Source: Polytrichum commune (lineage: Eukaryota; Streptophyta; Polytrichopsida; Polytrichales; Polytrichaceae). From it: 64,000 nucleotides of DNA. The stretch covers positions 40,039,501 through 40,103,500 of the forward strand of contig OX485805.1 in the NCBI GenBank assembly GCA_950295325.1, given 5' to 3'. Shown here piece by piece: positions 22,455 to 34,770 of this stretch. Each line of letters begins with the position of its first letter. Positions within the stretch are counted from its first letter, which is position 1. Made by a program: the position numbers and the translations under genes. The notes under the pieces were generated by a model. The model worked only from the letters and a program-made list of their open reading frames with translations, searched no databases and was not told the DNA's origin.

Positions 22455-23597
22455 ATTCCTTTGTTCTCGTATATACAGGTTGTTTCTTGTAGGCTGGTCC
22501 TTCATGTCTTGTCGCCCCTGTGCAGAGACGCGCTGAACGGGTCACAGGCGTTCGATCCAGCTCAGTATCCACTACTATCGGGAAGAAACGCAAGGGCGCT
22601 CGCCGGGACAAAAGACGCTAACCTCGCCATGGAGCACTCCAACGCAAGCCCTGATTCGCTGTAGGGTTTATAACTTCCGGCGGCAGATAGTTTCCCATGC
22701 ACACATTTTCGAATTTTTGTGTGCTCTCATATAACGTAGCTGCTTCCCTCTGTGTATCGAGGCTAGAGTTATGCATTGAGGCATGCTGGACTCCACATTG
22801 CCCACAAAATCGCAGAACAATATGTGGAAGGTGAATTTTTGAACTAGTGTGATGCGTCGGCGTGCAGGTGACCCTGCCGTCCCGCTGATATTAGGATTTT
22901 TATGTGAAATTTTTGAAGGATTTTATGTATTTGGAAATCGTCGCAGTCCACTCCTAGTCCCGATTCCCTACTCTCCGTGGTGTCCACTATCTGTTCCCGT
23001 AATATCCTGCCAAGACGGACTGCGGGACCGTGACCGTGAACATTGGACTGCCGGTCCTTTAGCTGAACATGCACCGAGCTCCCCCCCGCGCAGATGGTAT
23101 TTTTTCCCGCGCCTGCCGTGGTTTTCCCTACGCAGATGAGGTTTTTTCCCACGTGATGAGCGTCGTCAATCGACGCTGGGCTCCCGGCCACGATAACCGC
23201 ATGACGTCGGCTCTGCCTCACACATGGGCAGTTGGCGTGATCAACTCACCGGCGGACCGGGTGCCACATGCACCAGACGTTGCCATCGTCCCCTGCGGGA
23301 CAGCTTATCATGTCCGGCTCGACCGTAATGAACCAGGCACAACCATACGCCAGGCATACGCTATACAAACCCTTGTCCACCGCTCACCCCAAATTCCTGT
23401 GCACGTGGCTCTAAGAATTCACCGTGTCTTGCACAATACATACATCGGCACTAGTGCGGCACATCCAGTGCAAAAATCAGCTCTAAAAAAAAGCGCATGT
23501 GGCAAAAACGGCACCCCACAGCCTGTGTGTACATACTGAAACCCCAGACTAGGTTACCTCTACGCAGTACAAATGGTTGGGCGAATTACGTATGCTG
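22455..23597. other. PiggyBac 3' non-coding region
   Basis: G+C-rich, with several short overlapping ORFs on both strands, none with family-like content. Contains short repeats of CGCAGATG followed by TTTTTTCCC near 23090-23150. A 16-base string, CGATTCCCTACTCTCC, is shared with the transposase coding region near 20973 and recurs near 22960. Confidence 0.5.
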
Positions 23598-23639
23598 GCA
23601 CGTTTAGGGGTTAAGTTCTCTATAGGACTCTTGGTCTAA

Positions 23640-24227
23640 GGGGTTATTTACATCATGGACCATGAAGTTGTCCCAAGACCCTGTAAGTTTTTTGATTAGT
23701 TGTCGAACTTGTCTCAGGACCAGTTCAGTTTACACCAAGGGAAAATTGTTAGAGTGACCATGGAGTTTAAGGTCCCCAAAAGACATGTTTTAAGGCCTAC
23801 AACATCCACTGACATGGTCCAACAGGTTTTGGGTGGGAGAGGCAAAAGAGGTGCTCTAGTGTAAAAATAAAAAAAGAAAAAAGAAAAAGCAAGGGCCCAT
23901 GGCAAAGAAATGTTGTTATATAATAAAATTTGAATGAATTATTTTTTGGGGGAAGAGAAAATGAAGACAAGAAAAGACAAGGGATGCTCACACTTGGTTT
24001 TTTCTTTCTTTTCAAAACTGCCTTTTTTGGGCATATATCCAAAAAAATCACCACAATCACTTTTGAGTGCATGGTCATTCTTCTTGGTCCACATGCGGTT
24101 TACACCTAGTGAGGAGCCCAAAGACTTTGTAATTGATTTTTTTTAAGAAATCGGACCATGAGGTCGGACCATGGAAAAAGACCATCTTCCATGGTCCGAC
24201 TTCATGGTCCATGGTGTAAACCGGCCC
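23640..24227. mobile_element. PIF/Harbinger-like MITE 1, 588 bp, TAA target site
   Basis: Ends GGGGTTATTTACATCATGGA and, reversed, GGGCCGGTTTACACCATGGA, matching over ~30 bp with a few changes. TAA lies on both sides (23637-23639, 24228-24230). Non-coding. The right end contains a second local palindrome around CCATGGTCCGAC. TAA duplication and GGG ends fit Tourist/PIF-Harbinger. Confidence 0.8.
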
Positions 24228-24230
24228 TAA

Positions 24231-24571
24231 GTTGCTTAACCACTATGATGCACTTTGGATTAAGCTTCAAGATTAGTTGGATATGGCTCCGAACTTGCAT
24301 GAGTGGGTTGGGCTTTACATGGATCCTTCAAATGCCATTCCCAAAGAGGCTGTAGATGCATGCCACATGAAACATAATTTAGAGATGGGCACGTCAAACT
24401 TAGCTCGGATTTCCTTCTACACTTGACAAGGTTTCAGGTTGGGCAGCAATATTTTACTCTTTCTGAAATATTTCCTCATATGGCAGGGTATGGCAGGGTA
24501 TGGCAGGGCTGGTATATTTCACTGGTTGGATGGAGACACTTTAGGTGGACTCCGTTACTTTGTGGTGTGGC
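24231..24571. other. No gene seen
   Basis: Spacer between MITE 1 and MITE 2. Contains a three-fold short repeat ATGGCAGGGT near 24479-24505. Confidence 0.4.
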
Positions 24572-24574
24572 TAA

Positions 24575-25078
24575 GGGGCGGTTTACACTATGGACCAAGA
24601 GCCATGACCAAGAAAATTAAATCATTTTCATGGTCATAGCTCTTGGCCAAGAGCCGTGTCCATGAAAAATCAAAAATGGATTTTTGAGAGGCGTGGTCAC
24701 TCTTGTTGTGTAAAGTGGATTTGGACCGGGACAACTTTGGGCTGATTTTTTTAATATAAATACAGTAACGTCAAAAAAAATCGGGAAAAAAAATATATTA
24801 AAAAATATATTTCGGCCAACGGCTGATTTTCAGCCTTACGGCTCCCTTGATTTCCGTTGAGTCGAGCATTTTGCCTCGCCTCAACGGAAAACCCGTTGGA
24901 CCATGGCACATTATCCAAATGGCAGATTTTAGTAGTTTTTGGGGACCTCAAAGTTAGTGGTCATTCTCCTTTTTTCAAGGTAGTGTAAAGCCAAATGGGA
25001 CCAAGAGCACTTTACTCTCCAATCACAGATTTTAGAATTTCATGGTCATGGCTCTTGGTCCATAGTGTAAACCGCCCC
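24575..25078. mobile_element. PIF/Harbinger-like MITE 2, 504 bp, TAA target site
   Basis: Terminal repeats start GGGGCGGTTTACACTATGGA and continue CCAAGAGCCATGACCA; the right end is the reverse complement over about 36 bp. TAA at 24572-24574 and 25079-25081. No ORF. Confidence 0.88.
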
Positions 25079-25081
25079 TAA

Positions 25082-25673
25082 GGGCCACTTCACACATAAG
25101 ATTGAAGGCCCGTGACCATTGCAATTTAAGTGCTCTCATTGGGTGAAAGGGTGGAGATCCTTCAAGTTCACTTCACACACGAAGGTGAAGGCCTAAGGTC
25201 CAAAGAAGACTTCATGGATGAAAAGTCTACATGGAGTCTTACATGGCGGATTATGGATAAGGTTTCATGGTCTTCGGGAATTTTTGTCAGGTCCACCTCC
25301 TAGAGGTGGGTCCTGACGCAAATTCCGGGAGAGCATGACTTTTTTTTAATATATTTTTCAGCATGACATATTTCATGATAGATTGCAGGGCAGATTCCAA
25401 AACATATTCTAAGACACACAAACACTACCAAGTAATTCTCTCAAATTGATAGAATTTGAGACATATTACATAAAACCAAATCCACCCCTCTTTTTCCACC
25501 GAGAAAATATGCAATAGTCCCGCAACATGGTCCATTTTCACTTCACACTATGCTTGAGGGTCCGTGACTACATACAACGGTTTTCCCAACACCCATGATA
25601 TGGCCTTTGGATGAGAGTCAAGGGTCCTCACCATTACAAGGTCATGGCTCTTGGCGCGTGTGTGAAGTGGCCC
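25082..25673. mobile_element. PIF/Harbinger-like MITE 3, 592 bp, abutting MITE 2
   Basis: Ends GGGCCACTTCACACA at left and TGTGTGAAGTGGCCC at right. TAA at 25079-25081 is shared with MITE 2, and TAA follows at 25674-25676. The right end also carries GGTCATGGCTCTTGG, as in MITE 2, so the families are related. Confidence 0.85.
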
Positions 25674-25676
25674 TAA

Positions 25677-26131
25677 GACCTTCAAACTTTTCTTTGGTAA
25701 AGTTGATCATTTGTAAATTTGATGCATTGGTGGTGGCTAGAGGTTATTCCTCTCCTTGCCTATTCTATTATGTTGGGGTGCACGTTGATTAGGAAACAAG
25801 TTGAGTTACGCAAGCCTATTGCTACCAAGTAAACAAATTTAATTCCATCTACGTTCTCTTTTATGTGGAATGTGACATGGCACAAACATCGGTTTCAATA
25901 GGATTCCACCTTTGTATGGTAAATTTTGCATAAAGTAATGATTGGCATGGACACGTTTCAATGGAGGTTGACAAAAGTTGTCCACGTTGCGGTGATGGTT
26001 GAGAACATGTTCAATTGTATGCTTGCTCCATATGCATGGAGATATGCTCGTGTGTAATGCCACACGATAACTAGTGAAAAAAATGACCAAGTGATGTAGG
26101 ATTCTTTGGTTGATTTTGGGTGTTTAGAGTG
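25677..26131. other. No gene seen
   Basis: Intergenic DNA between the MITE cluster and the copia element; no supported feature. Confidence 0.4.
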
Positions 26132-26136
26132 GCAAG

Positions 26137-26409
26137 TGTGGAAGGTAGAGCATTAGATTGCTTGTAGTCAATAAAAATGTAATGGAAGAAGCATGAGAAA
26201 GAATAAGATTAGAATAAGGCTACAATGGTAGTCCAAAGCGGGATAAGAGTTATCCCATATTGTTTATATGAACCAATGAAAAGAAGAAAAGCAATAAAAG
26301 GCAAAGCAAAGAGAGTATGAGATCATCTCACTCCAAACATTGTTCATATGCCTTCGTGTATGTTTATATGCTTGTGCAATCTTATCTTTAGTCTTATTGA
26401 TATCCAATA
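26137..26409 (+). repeat. 5' LTR of the copia element
   Basis: 273 bp, homologous to 32679-32953. Confidence 0.85.
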
Positions 26410-26639
26410 GGTTATGAGCCTACTATGCAAGTGAAATACCTAGAGATTTGATTGTTTTGAGGTTGTGGAGTGGATCTTGAGGGGTTGGTGCTTTGGGGCT
26501 TCGGAGCTTGGAGGTGTTCGAGGGTTCATTTGGTTGTTGTAAGTATTTGTTTTTTTTTTTTTTTTTTTGCTTGAATGTATGTTTGATGCAAGAGCACGTG
26601 CTTTGAGTTTATTGAGTGATGAGAGGCTTATTTGAGAGG

Positions 26640-27790
26640 TTTGAAGGTGTTTAGACTTCAAAGCATTTGATTTTAGTGTTTTGAGCCTTCAAGAATTTCT
26701 CTGAGAGCTTTGAAGGTGTTTAGACTCCAATAGCACATGACTTGAGAGACTTGAGTGTTGAGAGGTTTATTTGAGAAGTTTGAAGGTGTTTAGACTTTAA
26801 AACATTTGACTTGTATGTTTTGAGTGTTCAAGAGTTTTTTTTATAGCTTTGAAGGTGTATAAACTCCAATAGCATATGACTTGAGAGGCTTGAGTATTGA
26901 GAAGTTTTTTTGAGAGTGTGAGGCGCATTTGAATTGAAAAAAATCAGGTTTGAATGATTTGATTGTCTTAAAAACTCTCTTGAGATATAAAAGATCTAAT
27001 TTGAGGTATTTAAAAGTGTAAGGTATTTGAGGTGAAGGAGATCTTATTTGACTAATTTGAGGGTTTTTAGAACTCTCTTGAGGTGTAGAAAATCTTATTT
27101 GAATGATTTGAGAGTATAAGACATTTGGGGTGAAGGAGATCTTATTTGAGTGTTTTGAAGGTCCTTAGAACTCTCTTGAGGTGTAAAGAATCTTATTTAA
27201 ATGGTTTGAGAATGTAAGGCATTTGAAGTGAAGAATATCTTATTTGAGTGATTTAAGTGTCTTAAGTGTCTTAAGAACTCTCATGAGGTATAAAAGATCC
27301 AACTTGAGATATTTGAGAGTGTAAGGCATTTGGGATTAAAAAAATGTATTGTTTGCGTGACTTGAGTGTGTTAAGGCCTCTCTTGAGGAGTAAAAAATCT
27401 TATTAGAATGATTTAAGAGTGTAAGACATTTGGGATGAAAAACGTATTGTTTGAATAACTTGAGGCCTCTCTTGAGGAGTAGAAAATCTTATTTAAATGA
27501 TTTGACAGTATAAGGCATTTGAGATAAAAACATATCTTATTTGAGTGATTTGAGGGTCCTTGGAACTCTCTTGAGGTGTAGAAAATCTTATTTGAATGAT
27601 TTGAGAGTATAAGGCATTTGAAGTGAAGAAGATCTTATTTGAGTGATTTAAGTGTTTTAAGATCTCTCATGAAGTTTAGAAGATCTAATTTGAGATATTT
27701 GAGAATGTAAGGCATTTAGAATGAAAATATTTTGTTTGAGTAATTTGAGTGTGTAAAGGTCTTTCTTGAGGTATAGAAGATCTAGCATTT
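26640..27790. repeat. Minisatellite in the copia leader
   Basis: The left part (26640-26900) has a ~70-bp period with TTTGAAGGTGTTTAGACT. From about 26950 to 27790 about nine diverged units of ~100 bp each carry ACTCTCTTGAGGTGTAGAAA, TCTTATTTGAATGATTTGAG and AAGGCATTTG. It lies between the 5' LTR and gag, so it belongs to the element's untranslated leader or expanded after insertion. Confidence 0.85.
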
Positions 27791-28941
27791 TAGAAACCAA
27801 GAGACCCATTTGAAAGCACATTGGTGCGCACCTCTCCATGAGGAGTGCTCAAAATACCATACGTAGAATGAGGACCCAGAGTGATATCTGAAACTTGTAG
27901 TGCCATTGATGAGAGGTCCTAAGTGACCCTAGTGTGGGTGAGGGCCTTGAGCCTTGGGAACACCTCCCATTCGCAGAGATCAGAAGTCACAATGGTAAGG
28001 CCATGAGCATTGAGTATCTTATGGCGTCCCGAATCCTAGAATGCTCAAGAACACCTCAATCAGAGGTGTGAACTAGGAGATATGGCAATTTGAGTGGGGC
28101 GTTGTCTAGGGACAACGCCTTAGGACAACAATGACTTGGGAGTGGCGCCCAAGACTGCCGAGGTTAGAACAACCATAACTTCCTCAATACTTTCCGGAAT
28201 GGGGCAAGTGAGGAGTGTATCGGCATCTACAAAAAGAGTAGATATCAATGGAATGGTTGGTTGATAGAAACAAAGATCATACAACACAGTTATGTAGGTC
28301 TGAAGTTGTTGGGGGCTTTCAACCCCAACGACTAAGGGAAAATGTCTATTTGGCCCCAACTCTTAGGAGAGAAACAAAATGTTACTTGACAGTGGGGTAG
28401 GGGCTGTGCCCAAAGTCCTAGAGGCTAATATGGGTGAGGTGGCGAGGCCAGCCGAACCCACCCTAGGCCGAAAGGCAGAGCCTCCACGGGCATTGATCCA
28501 ATGTGGGGGCATAGTTGCCAAGTATACTTTGGGTTGTTATAGTGTTGCTCCGGCAACGCGATGATCAACTAGAGATTGGACTTCCATGGATGAAAGTTCA
28601 CATCTAATCATTGGCTATTTATTAAAGAAATAGTTTCAAATGCATGTGTAGGAGGGTTGGTCATCCACCTATGAGCTAAGAGGTCCAAGGTATTGGGAGC
28701 TAACTATTCACATGGGTGGAATGCAAAGGGTTAGCATTCATGACCTTTGCTAGAATTAAAAAATAATCAAGATATGTAAGGGGAGCTAGCAAGGGTTGCG
28801 ACACATATGAGTATATTTTCATTACATAGAAGTGCAAACAAATATTTTGAATGTATGAATTTATTTATTTTAGTTTGGGTTGGATTGTTTGTAAACCAAA
28901 AATGCTAGTTTGAATGTTTTGAGAATATTTCCAAACATATA
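27791..28941 (+). other. Remaining copia leader, no gene seen
   Basis: Between minisatellite and gag. Short ORFs at 28120-28359 and 28379-28564 have no recognisable content. Confidence 0.45.
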
Positions 28942-31900
28942 ATGACAATATTTGAGAGCAACGCCGCCAGAATCATTGACAAGTTCAATGGAGGGAACTT
29001 TAACCTTTGCAAGTTCAAAATTGAAATGTTGTTGGCAGCTATGGATCTTTGAGACATTGTGGACGGATCCGAGGAAGCTCCGCCTTTTAATGCGGATCCC
29101 AAAATGTCGAAGGGGTACCAAAGACGCGCCAAGAAGGCGATGTCCATCATCGGCCTCAACTTGGCGGACAACCAACTTGTGCACATCAAGAATTACAAAG
29201 GACCCGTAAAGGCGTGGAAGACCCTTTGCAAAATTCCTAAGACGAAAAGTTTGTCCAACATCATCTTCATTTGCCGCAAATTTTTTATGTGCAAGATGCA
29301 AAGGGACGATGTTTTATTGAACCATGTCAACCATGTCAACAAGGTCAAGACGCTCGCGAATCAACTCTTTTGTTTGGAGGTATCCGTGAAGGCCGAAGAC
29401 GTTGGCATGATCTTACTCGAGAGCTTGCCAATGTCGTACGAATGCTTAATCACCGCCATGGAGACGATGATGGTGAAGAAACTTATGATAGACTACGTAA
29501 CGATGTGTTTGATGCATAAGATGTTGAAGCGCAAGGAGAATGAGCCTCAAGATAAGGATGATGTCATGATGTTACAACAAAACAGATACGACAACTTATT
29601 TCTACGTCAAGGCGTAAAATTGTGTTTCCATCGTGGCAAATCGGGCTACATTGTGCGTTTTTACTGTAAAAAATGAACGAATTTTTTTGAAGAATGTGAA
29701 GGACGATGATGATTACACATTTATAATGCGTGATAGAGCACATTCCAAGAGTGTGTATAAATGGATCATGAATTTGGAAGCATCCAAACATATAACTTTG
29801 TATATGACCGCATTCGACACATATGAGATAATCGTTCTATACAATATGCATTTTGATGATAATAGAGTTGTTGAAGCCATCAAAATGGGATCCATCATTA
29901 TGGAAGCAATTGTGAAAGGTAAAATCAATCAAATTCGTATAAAAGATGTACTCCACGTGCCCAAATTGTATATCAATTTGTTCTCGATAAACAAACTTGT
30001 GTCAAACGGATTAAAGGTCCAATTCAACCTAAACAAATGCATTGTAAAATCTTGCGACGGTGAAGCCATTCTGATTGTGCCACGCAAAGGCAATTTGTAC
30101 GATTTTTTTTTTTGTAAAGGTGCACGAAGCGGATGCAACCAACTTAGTGTAATATCCAACGGGAGATGGCGTGCTCGAGCTTTGACATCATTGCCTTGGC
30201 CATTTAAACATGAAGGGTGTTCATACGTTCTAAAACATGATGAGTGATATGAACCTTGGCAAAAAAACTTTGCCCCATATCCTTGTTGTTTTACGAAGCG
30301 TGTATTGAAAGCAAACAACATAGGGTCATGTTTTCAAACGAGGAAGGGGCAAGGGACCAAACCTTTGGAAATTGTATATTCCGATATGAATGATCCTATA
30401 TAAAATACATCTATGGGTGGTACAAGATATTTCGTAACATTCATTGATAATTTATCAAGGAATGTGTGGTTGTATGCGTTGAAATCCAAAAGCAGATGCT
30501 TTGAGAGGTTCAAGGAGTTTAAGACACTCGTCGAGATGCAATTGGAGTAAAAAATCAAAACGTTTTGTTTCGAACAATAGTGAGGAGTGCGTTTCCAAAG
30601 CATTCAACTAATTTTTAAATCATTTTGGATGGAAAGGATGGTTGATGTGATTTACACACAAAACCAATGTCCAACGAGGGCGTTGGACTCCATTACGCCT
30701 GAGGAAGTGTGGAATGGAAGGAGGCCTTGCATTGCACACATGTGAATGTTTGGATGTGTTGTCTACGTAATAATGTCGGATGAAAAGAGGGGTCAACTCG
30801 ATGCAAAAAACACAAAATGTTTGTTTTTAGATTATTGTAAGAGAAATAAGGCCTTTAGGCTAATGTGTTTACAAAATATCATAGATTTAAAGATGTGGTA
30901 TTTATGGAGGATAATACAAGTGTTAGAAACAATGTGGAGATATGTCTAAGTGGGAAAAATGAAGGCCCTATGACGGTTGTTGTAGACGAATTTTCCAAGT
31001 TATCTTTGTATAATAATGGTGATGAGCTTAAGGAGCAAGTGGAAGATCACTTGGTTGCAAATGAAAAACCAATCAAAATATCCATGGAGAATGACGGCTG
31101 TGTTGAAAGGTTTGGCAAAGATGAAAGATATCCTAAGAGGGAGGGACACCCGCACGGAAAGTGGTGGAAGAACCACATTCTACCTCAACACGCTAAAGAA
31201 CATGCCAATGTGTCATTCTTGGATGATAATTTGAATTTGAATTTGAGATCCAAAGATGCGAGCAAATGAGAGGCCGCAATGTAAGAGGAGTATGACTCGT
31301 TCATGACCAACGGTTAGTAGCAAAGGGATATTTTCAAGTGGCCAGAGTGGGTTTCAATGAGACATTTACTCCCGTGGCCAAATTTATCACCGTTAGATGT
31401 TTTTTTACATTAGGAACGGCCATGGATTGGGAGATTTACCAAATAGACATAAAATCAATAATTTTTAATGAAGTATTAGAGGTGGAGATTTACATGAATC
31501 AATCAGGGGGTTTTGTACAAAAGGGGAAATAACACCTTGTGTACAAACTCAAGTAAACTTTGTACATGCTTAAGCAATTGCCAAGGGCGTGGTACCACTG
31601 TATTGACTCGTTCTTTGTTAACAAGGGCTTTTGTAGAAGCTAAGCGGATCATTTGTTGTATGTCAAACAAACGAATGAGTATTTGTTGGTGGAAATTTTT
31701 TATGTGAATGATTTGATCATATTGGTAAGCAATGTAACCCGATTGAAGTGGCTCAAATCGGAGCTCGAGAAGGAATTTGAGATGAGCAATCATAGAGAAT
31801 TACATTATTGCCTAGGAGTGGAATTTGAGAGGAATCAAGAAGCCTGTACCATCACCATGAACCAAAGGAGCTACATTGAAGAGGTCCGAAAGTGTTTCAA

Positions 31901-32450
31901 CATGGAATAATGCAAACTGGTTGGAACTCCATTCGATGCGAATTCATAATTATTAACAAATTTAGATGAAGAATTTAGGAATGTGCAAAGGAAAATTGAA
32001 GGTGTTTGATACAAGGTTGGGGTAGGATCTCTTATATATGCAATGGTGGCCTTGAGGGCCAATATTGCATTTGGGATGAGTATGATGAATTAATTCATGT
32101 CGAAGGTTGGTCCACCTCATTGGATGGCTATGAAACGTATTATGAGGTATTTGAAAGGCAATTTGGACTTCAAATTATGCCTTGGAGGTAAGGATATTGT
32201 CTTGAGAGGATTTTGCGATGCGGATTGGGCGGGGGATGCAAACAACATCGATCCACCACGAGATACATAATTTTTATTGGTGTTGGAATCATTTCGTGGA
32301 AATGTGAGAAACAACCAACCATTGCATTGTCAACGATAGAGGCGGAGTACATGGCCACTAGCCATTGCACGAAGGAAGCGATTAAGCAACTTTTGGCAGA
32401 TGTGGGATATGTGCAAGAAGGGCCGACATCCATCATGTGTGATAATTAAG
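28942..32450 (+). pseudogene. Copia gag-pol polyprotein, inactivated
   Basis: Gag starts at ATG 28942 (IIDKFNGGNFNLCKFKIEML, then LLESLPMSYECL at 29430) and has a TGA in place of an expected Trp codon at 29050-29052. The protease region (29750-29800) reads WIMNLEASKHIT where copia has a D-S-G, so the catalytic Asp is lost. A GAG-pre-integrase part (VLHVPKLYINLFSI) follows. Integrase (30250-30900) is fragmentary. RT shows FNETFTPVAKF near 31350 and YVNDLII near 31690 instead of YVDDLII. RNase H keeps FCDADWAGDANN near 32213 and ALSTIEAEYMATSHC near 32320. The element cannot move by itself. Confidence 0.88.
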
Positions 32451-32678
32451 GATGCATAGTAATTACAAAGAATCCCACACACCATTCTTGCACCAATTAT
32501 ATCGATGTAAAGCATCACTTCATTAGAGAGAAACTAGAAAACGAAGAGATATGTTTGAAGTTTGTCCAACGGATGATATGATAGTGGACGTGCTAACCAA
32601 ACTACTTGCAAAGGATAGGCATTGAGCTTTAACAAGGGCAATGGATTTGGAAGCCTTTGAATACTCACAAAGTGGGAG

Positions 32679-32953
32679 TGTAGAAGGTAGAGCATTAGAT
32701 TGCTTGTAGTTAACAAAAATATAATGAAAGAGGCATGAAAAATAACAAGGTTAGGATAAGGCTACAATGGTAGTCCGAAGAGGAATAGGAATTATCCCAT
32801 ATTGTTTGTATAAACCAATGAAAAGAAAAAAAAAGCAATAAAAGGCAAAACAAGAAGAGCATGAGATCATCTCACTCCAAGCATTGTTCATATGCCTTTG
32901 TGTATGTCTATATGCTTGTACAATCTTATCTCCAGTCCTATTAATATCCAATA
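32679..32953 (+). repeat. 3' LTR of the copia element
   Basis: 275 bp; preceded by the purine tract at about 32669-32678. Confidence 0.85.
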
Positions 32954-33269
32954 GCAACGTATTTTGAGAGGTTTATGTAAGACTCCAAATGTGGCTTACC
33001 AAGATGTTCTCAATGAGTTTGACTCTGTATGGTGTGTTAGAGGTCTCATTGTCACTAAAGTAACTTAGAGGTCAGGTAGAAGATCCTACCCCATATGAGG
33101 ATTATTACTTGAATCCCCTTGGGACTTGGTTGCATGTGACCTTTGGTGGTTACATTTTATTTGTTGCAATTTGTCACATTTGTGCCAAAACAAATATACT
33201 TGCCACATATCATTATGTGACCAATATTACTTCTTGATGGCCACGAATACGTTTTTATGGAAACCAATA
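32954..33269. other. No gene seen
   Basis: Short intergenic stretch; nothing recognisable. Confidence 0.4.
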
Positions 33270-34770
33270 TTGTTGTTGGTTATTGATACCCATGCATTCA
33301 CATGAATACCTAACCAACAATGGTACCGTGTTTTCTTCTCTACTTACCTTTACAAATGTTGTACAATTATTTGAAGAACATCTTTCCACAACTTGCACAA
33401 ATTTCTTGTAGCTAAGATTGAGGAGTCATACACCAAACAATATAAAAACCATATAATCAATTATCCTTCATAAGTATTTAGAATCTAGGAAGGTGATCAC
33501 ATTCTTCACCAAATTGTCTCATACATATATATTCCCTCCTTGTCGTATATACACGGAACAACTAATGTAAACCTACATCACTTGGCTTAAGCTCTCATCT
33601 TTATGATCACATGTGTGACTCGTCACCTCTTGAATATGAACACTTTGTCAACACAATTGGGACTAATTAACCTATATGCTCATTTAGCAATAAAAGAATT
33701 CGTCACATTGATAATGAAATAGATATTCATACGAGCTTCAAAATTATGAGGACAATGGCTACAATGTTGATTTAATTTTGTTAGCCATTTCATGCTATCT
33801 AATCATGTGATTGACAACATATGAGAACTAGCCATTAAAAGTTTCATTTTAGGCCCACTTATTTACAATGATGTGAAATTTGTCTAGGGAGTCTCATATT
33901 TGAATTGGAAATTTACTTCGTTACTTACTTGGAGCTTGTATGATTGTCATGTATGCCATGCACATGATAGCTTCAAAATGCTTAAGGTTATTGGAAGCTA
34001 ACACACTTCCAAACTCAAAGGTTTTTGAGTAACATAAATATCAACCCTTTGAGGCATGGAAAGGTTAAGAAAATAAATTACTGAGGTAAGCGGGCTTTGT
34101 GTGCGTGGTAAGTTGTGGATCTAAAAATAGATACTAAAAAGATAAGTGCGAAAGAGATTGGATTATATGCTCAAAATTTGTTAGCTATTATAAGCTCAAT
34201 TAGTCAACCCAATTGGAAAGACCTATATAATCGTTTAAGAAGGAAATAAGGAAAAAGTTCACTTTGATAATGAATAAGACATCCATGTAAAGTCCTAACT
34301 TTATTCTCAAAGTGACGCTGGCCTCATTTTGGACTATCTAATCGTCTCATTTTGATTGTGTCTCTAATATCCAAGGAGAAATGGACTTATATAGATAAAT
34401 AAAGTTGTAGGGCCTCTTTCCTTACAATCATGTGGGAGCTTACAATTACATGACACTAGAAGAAATATTGTTTGTTTCAACTATCCATTTTGACTCTACA
34501 AGAAGAAGATGTACAATGCATCAATTTAGTTGTCAACCATCCAACAATTGCAGATTTTTTTTCTTTTCTTTGGATGGCACCATATTGATATAAATGCACA
34601 TTTTTCTAGTGAGAGTTGCAATGGAGAGTTGAAATGGACAAGAATTGAGCATGTTGGTGATTTTTATGTTGTGTATAATCTTTAAATCACTATGAGTGTT
34701 CGCAAAATCAATTGAAGATTCATGGATGATGGGATGATATGGATAGAGTGACATCATACATCCACATTCC
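33270..34770 (+). repeat. Dispersed repeat family A, second long copy
   Basis: Collinear with 13726-15240 (GATACCCATGCATTCA, CTACATCACTTGGCTT, GAGTTGAAATGGACAAGA) and, around 34141-34400, with the ISPF intron copy (AAAGAGATTGGA, CACTTTGATAATGAA). Non-coding. Confidence 0.6.

Larger units (their letters stand above)
18059..23610 (+). mobile_element. PiggyBac-type DNA transposon, 5.55 kb, with TTAA flanks
   Basis: Terminal inverted repeats CCCCTAAAAGTGC (18059-18071) and GCACGTTTAGGGG (23598-23610) match at 12 of 13 positions. They are flanked on both sides by TTAA (18055-18058, 23611-23614), the target site of piggyBac. The transposase is coded on the + strand at 20451-22454. Between the ends the sequence is visibly richer in G+C than everything around it. 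The element is long for piggyBac, mainly because of ~2.4 kb of extra sequence upstream of the transposase, most of it with an open frame, and 1.1 kb downstream. Confidence 0.93.
26137..32953 (+). mobile_element. Decayed Ty1/copia retrotransposon, 6.8 kb
   Basis: LTRs 26137-26409 and 32679-32953 (TGTGGAAGGTAGAGC / TGTAGAAGGTAGAGC to ATATCCAATA) are clearly homologous with many differences. The flanks GCAAG and GCAAC look like a worn 5-bp target duplication. A PBS-like GGTTATGAGCC follows the 5' LTR, and a purine tract AAAGTGGGAG precedes the 3' LTR. Gag, protease, integrase, RT and RNase H remnants follow in copia order, all with stops and frame breaks. Confidence 0.9.

Noticed and set aside
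22844-23539. ORFs of 125 and 156 codons in the piggyBac 3' region
   Set aside because: Both strands are open only because the DNA is G+C rich; no protein-like pattern or start context.
30334-30603. 89-codon minus-strand ORF
   Set aside because: Antisense to the copia integrase remnant.
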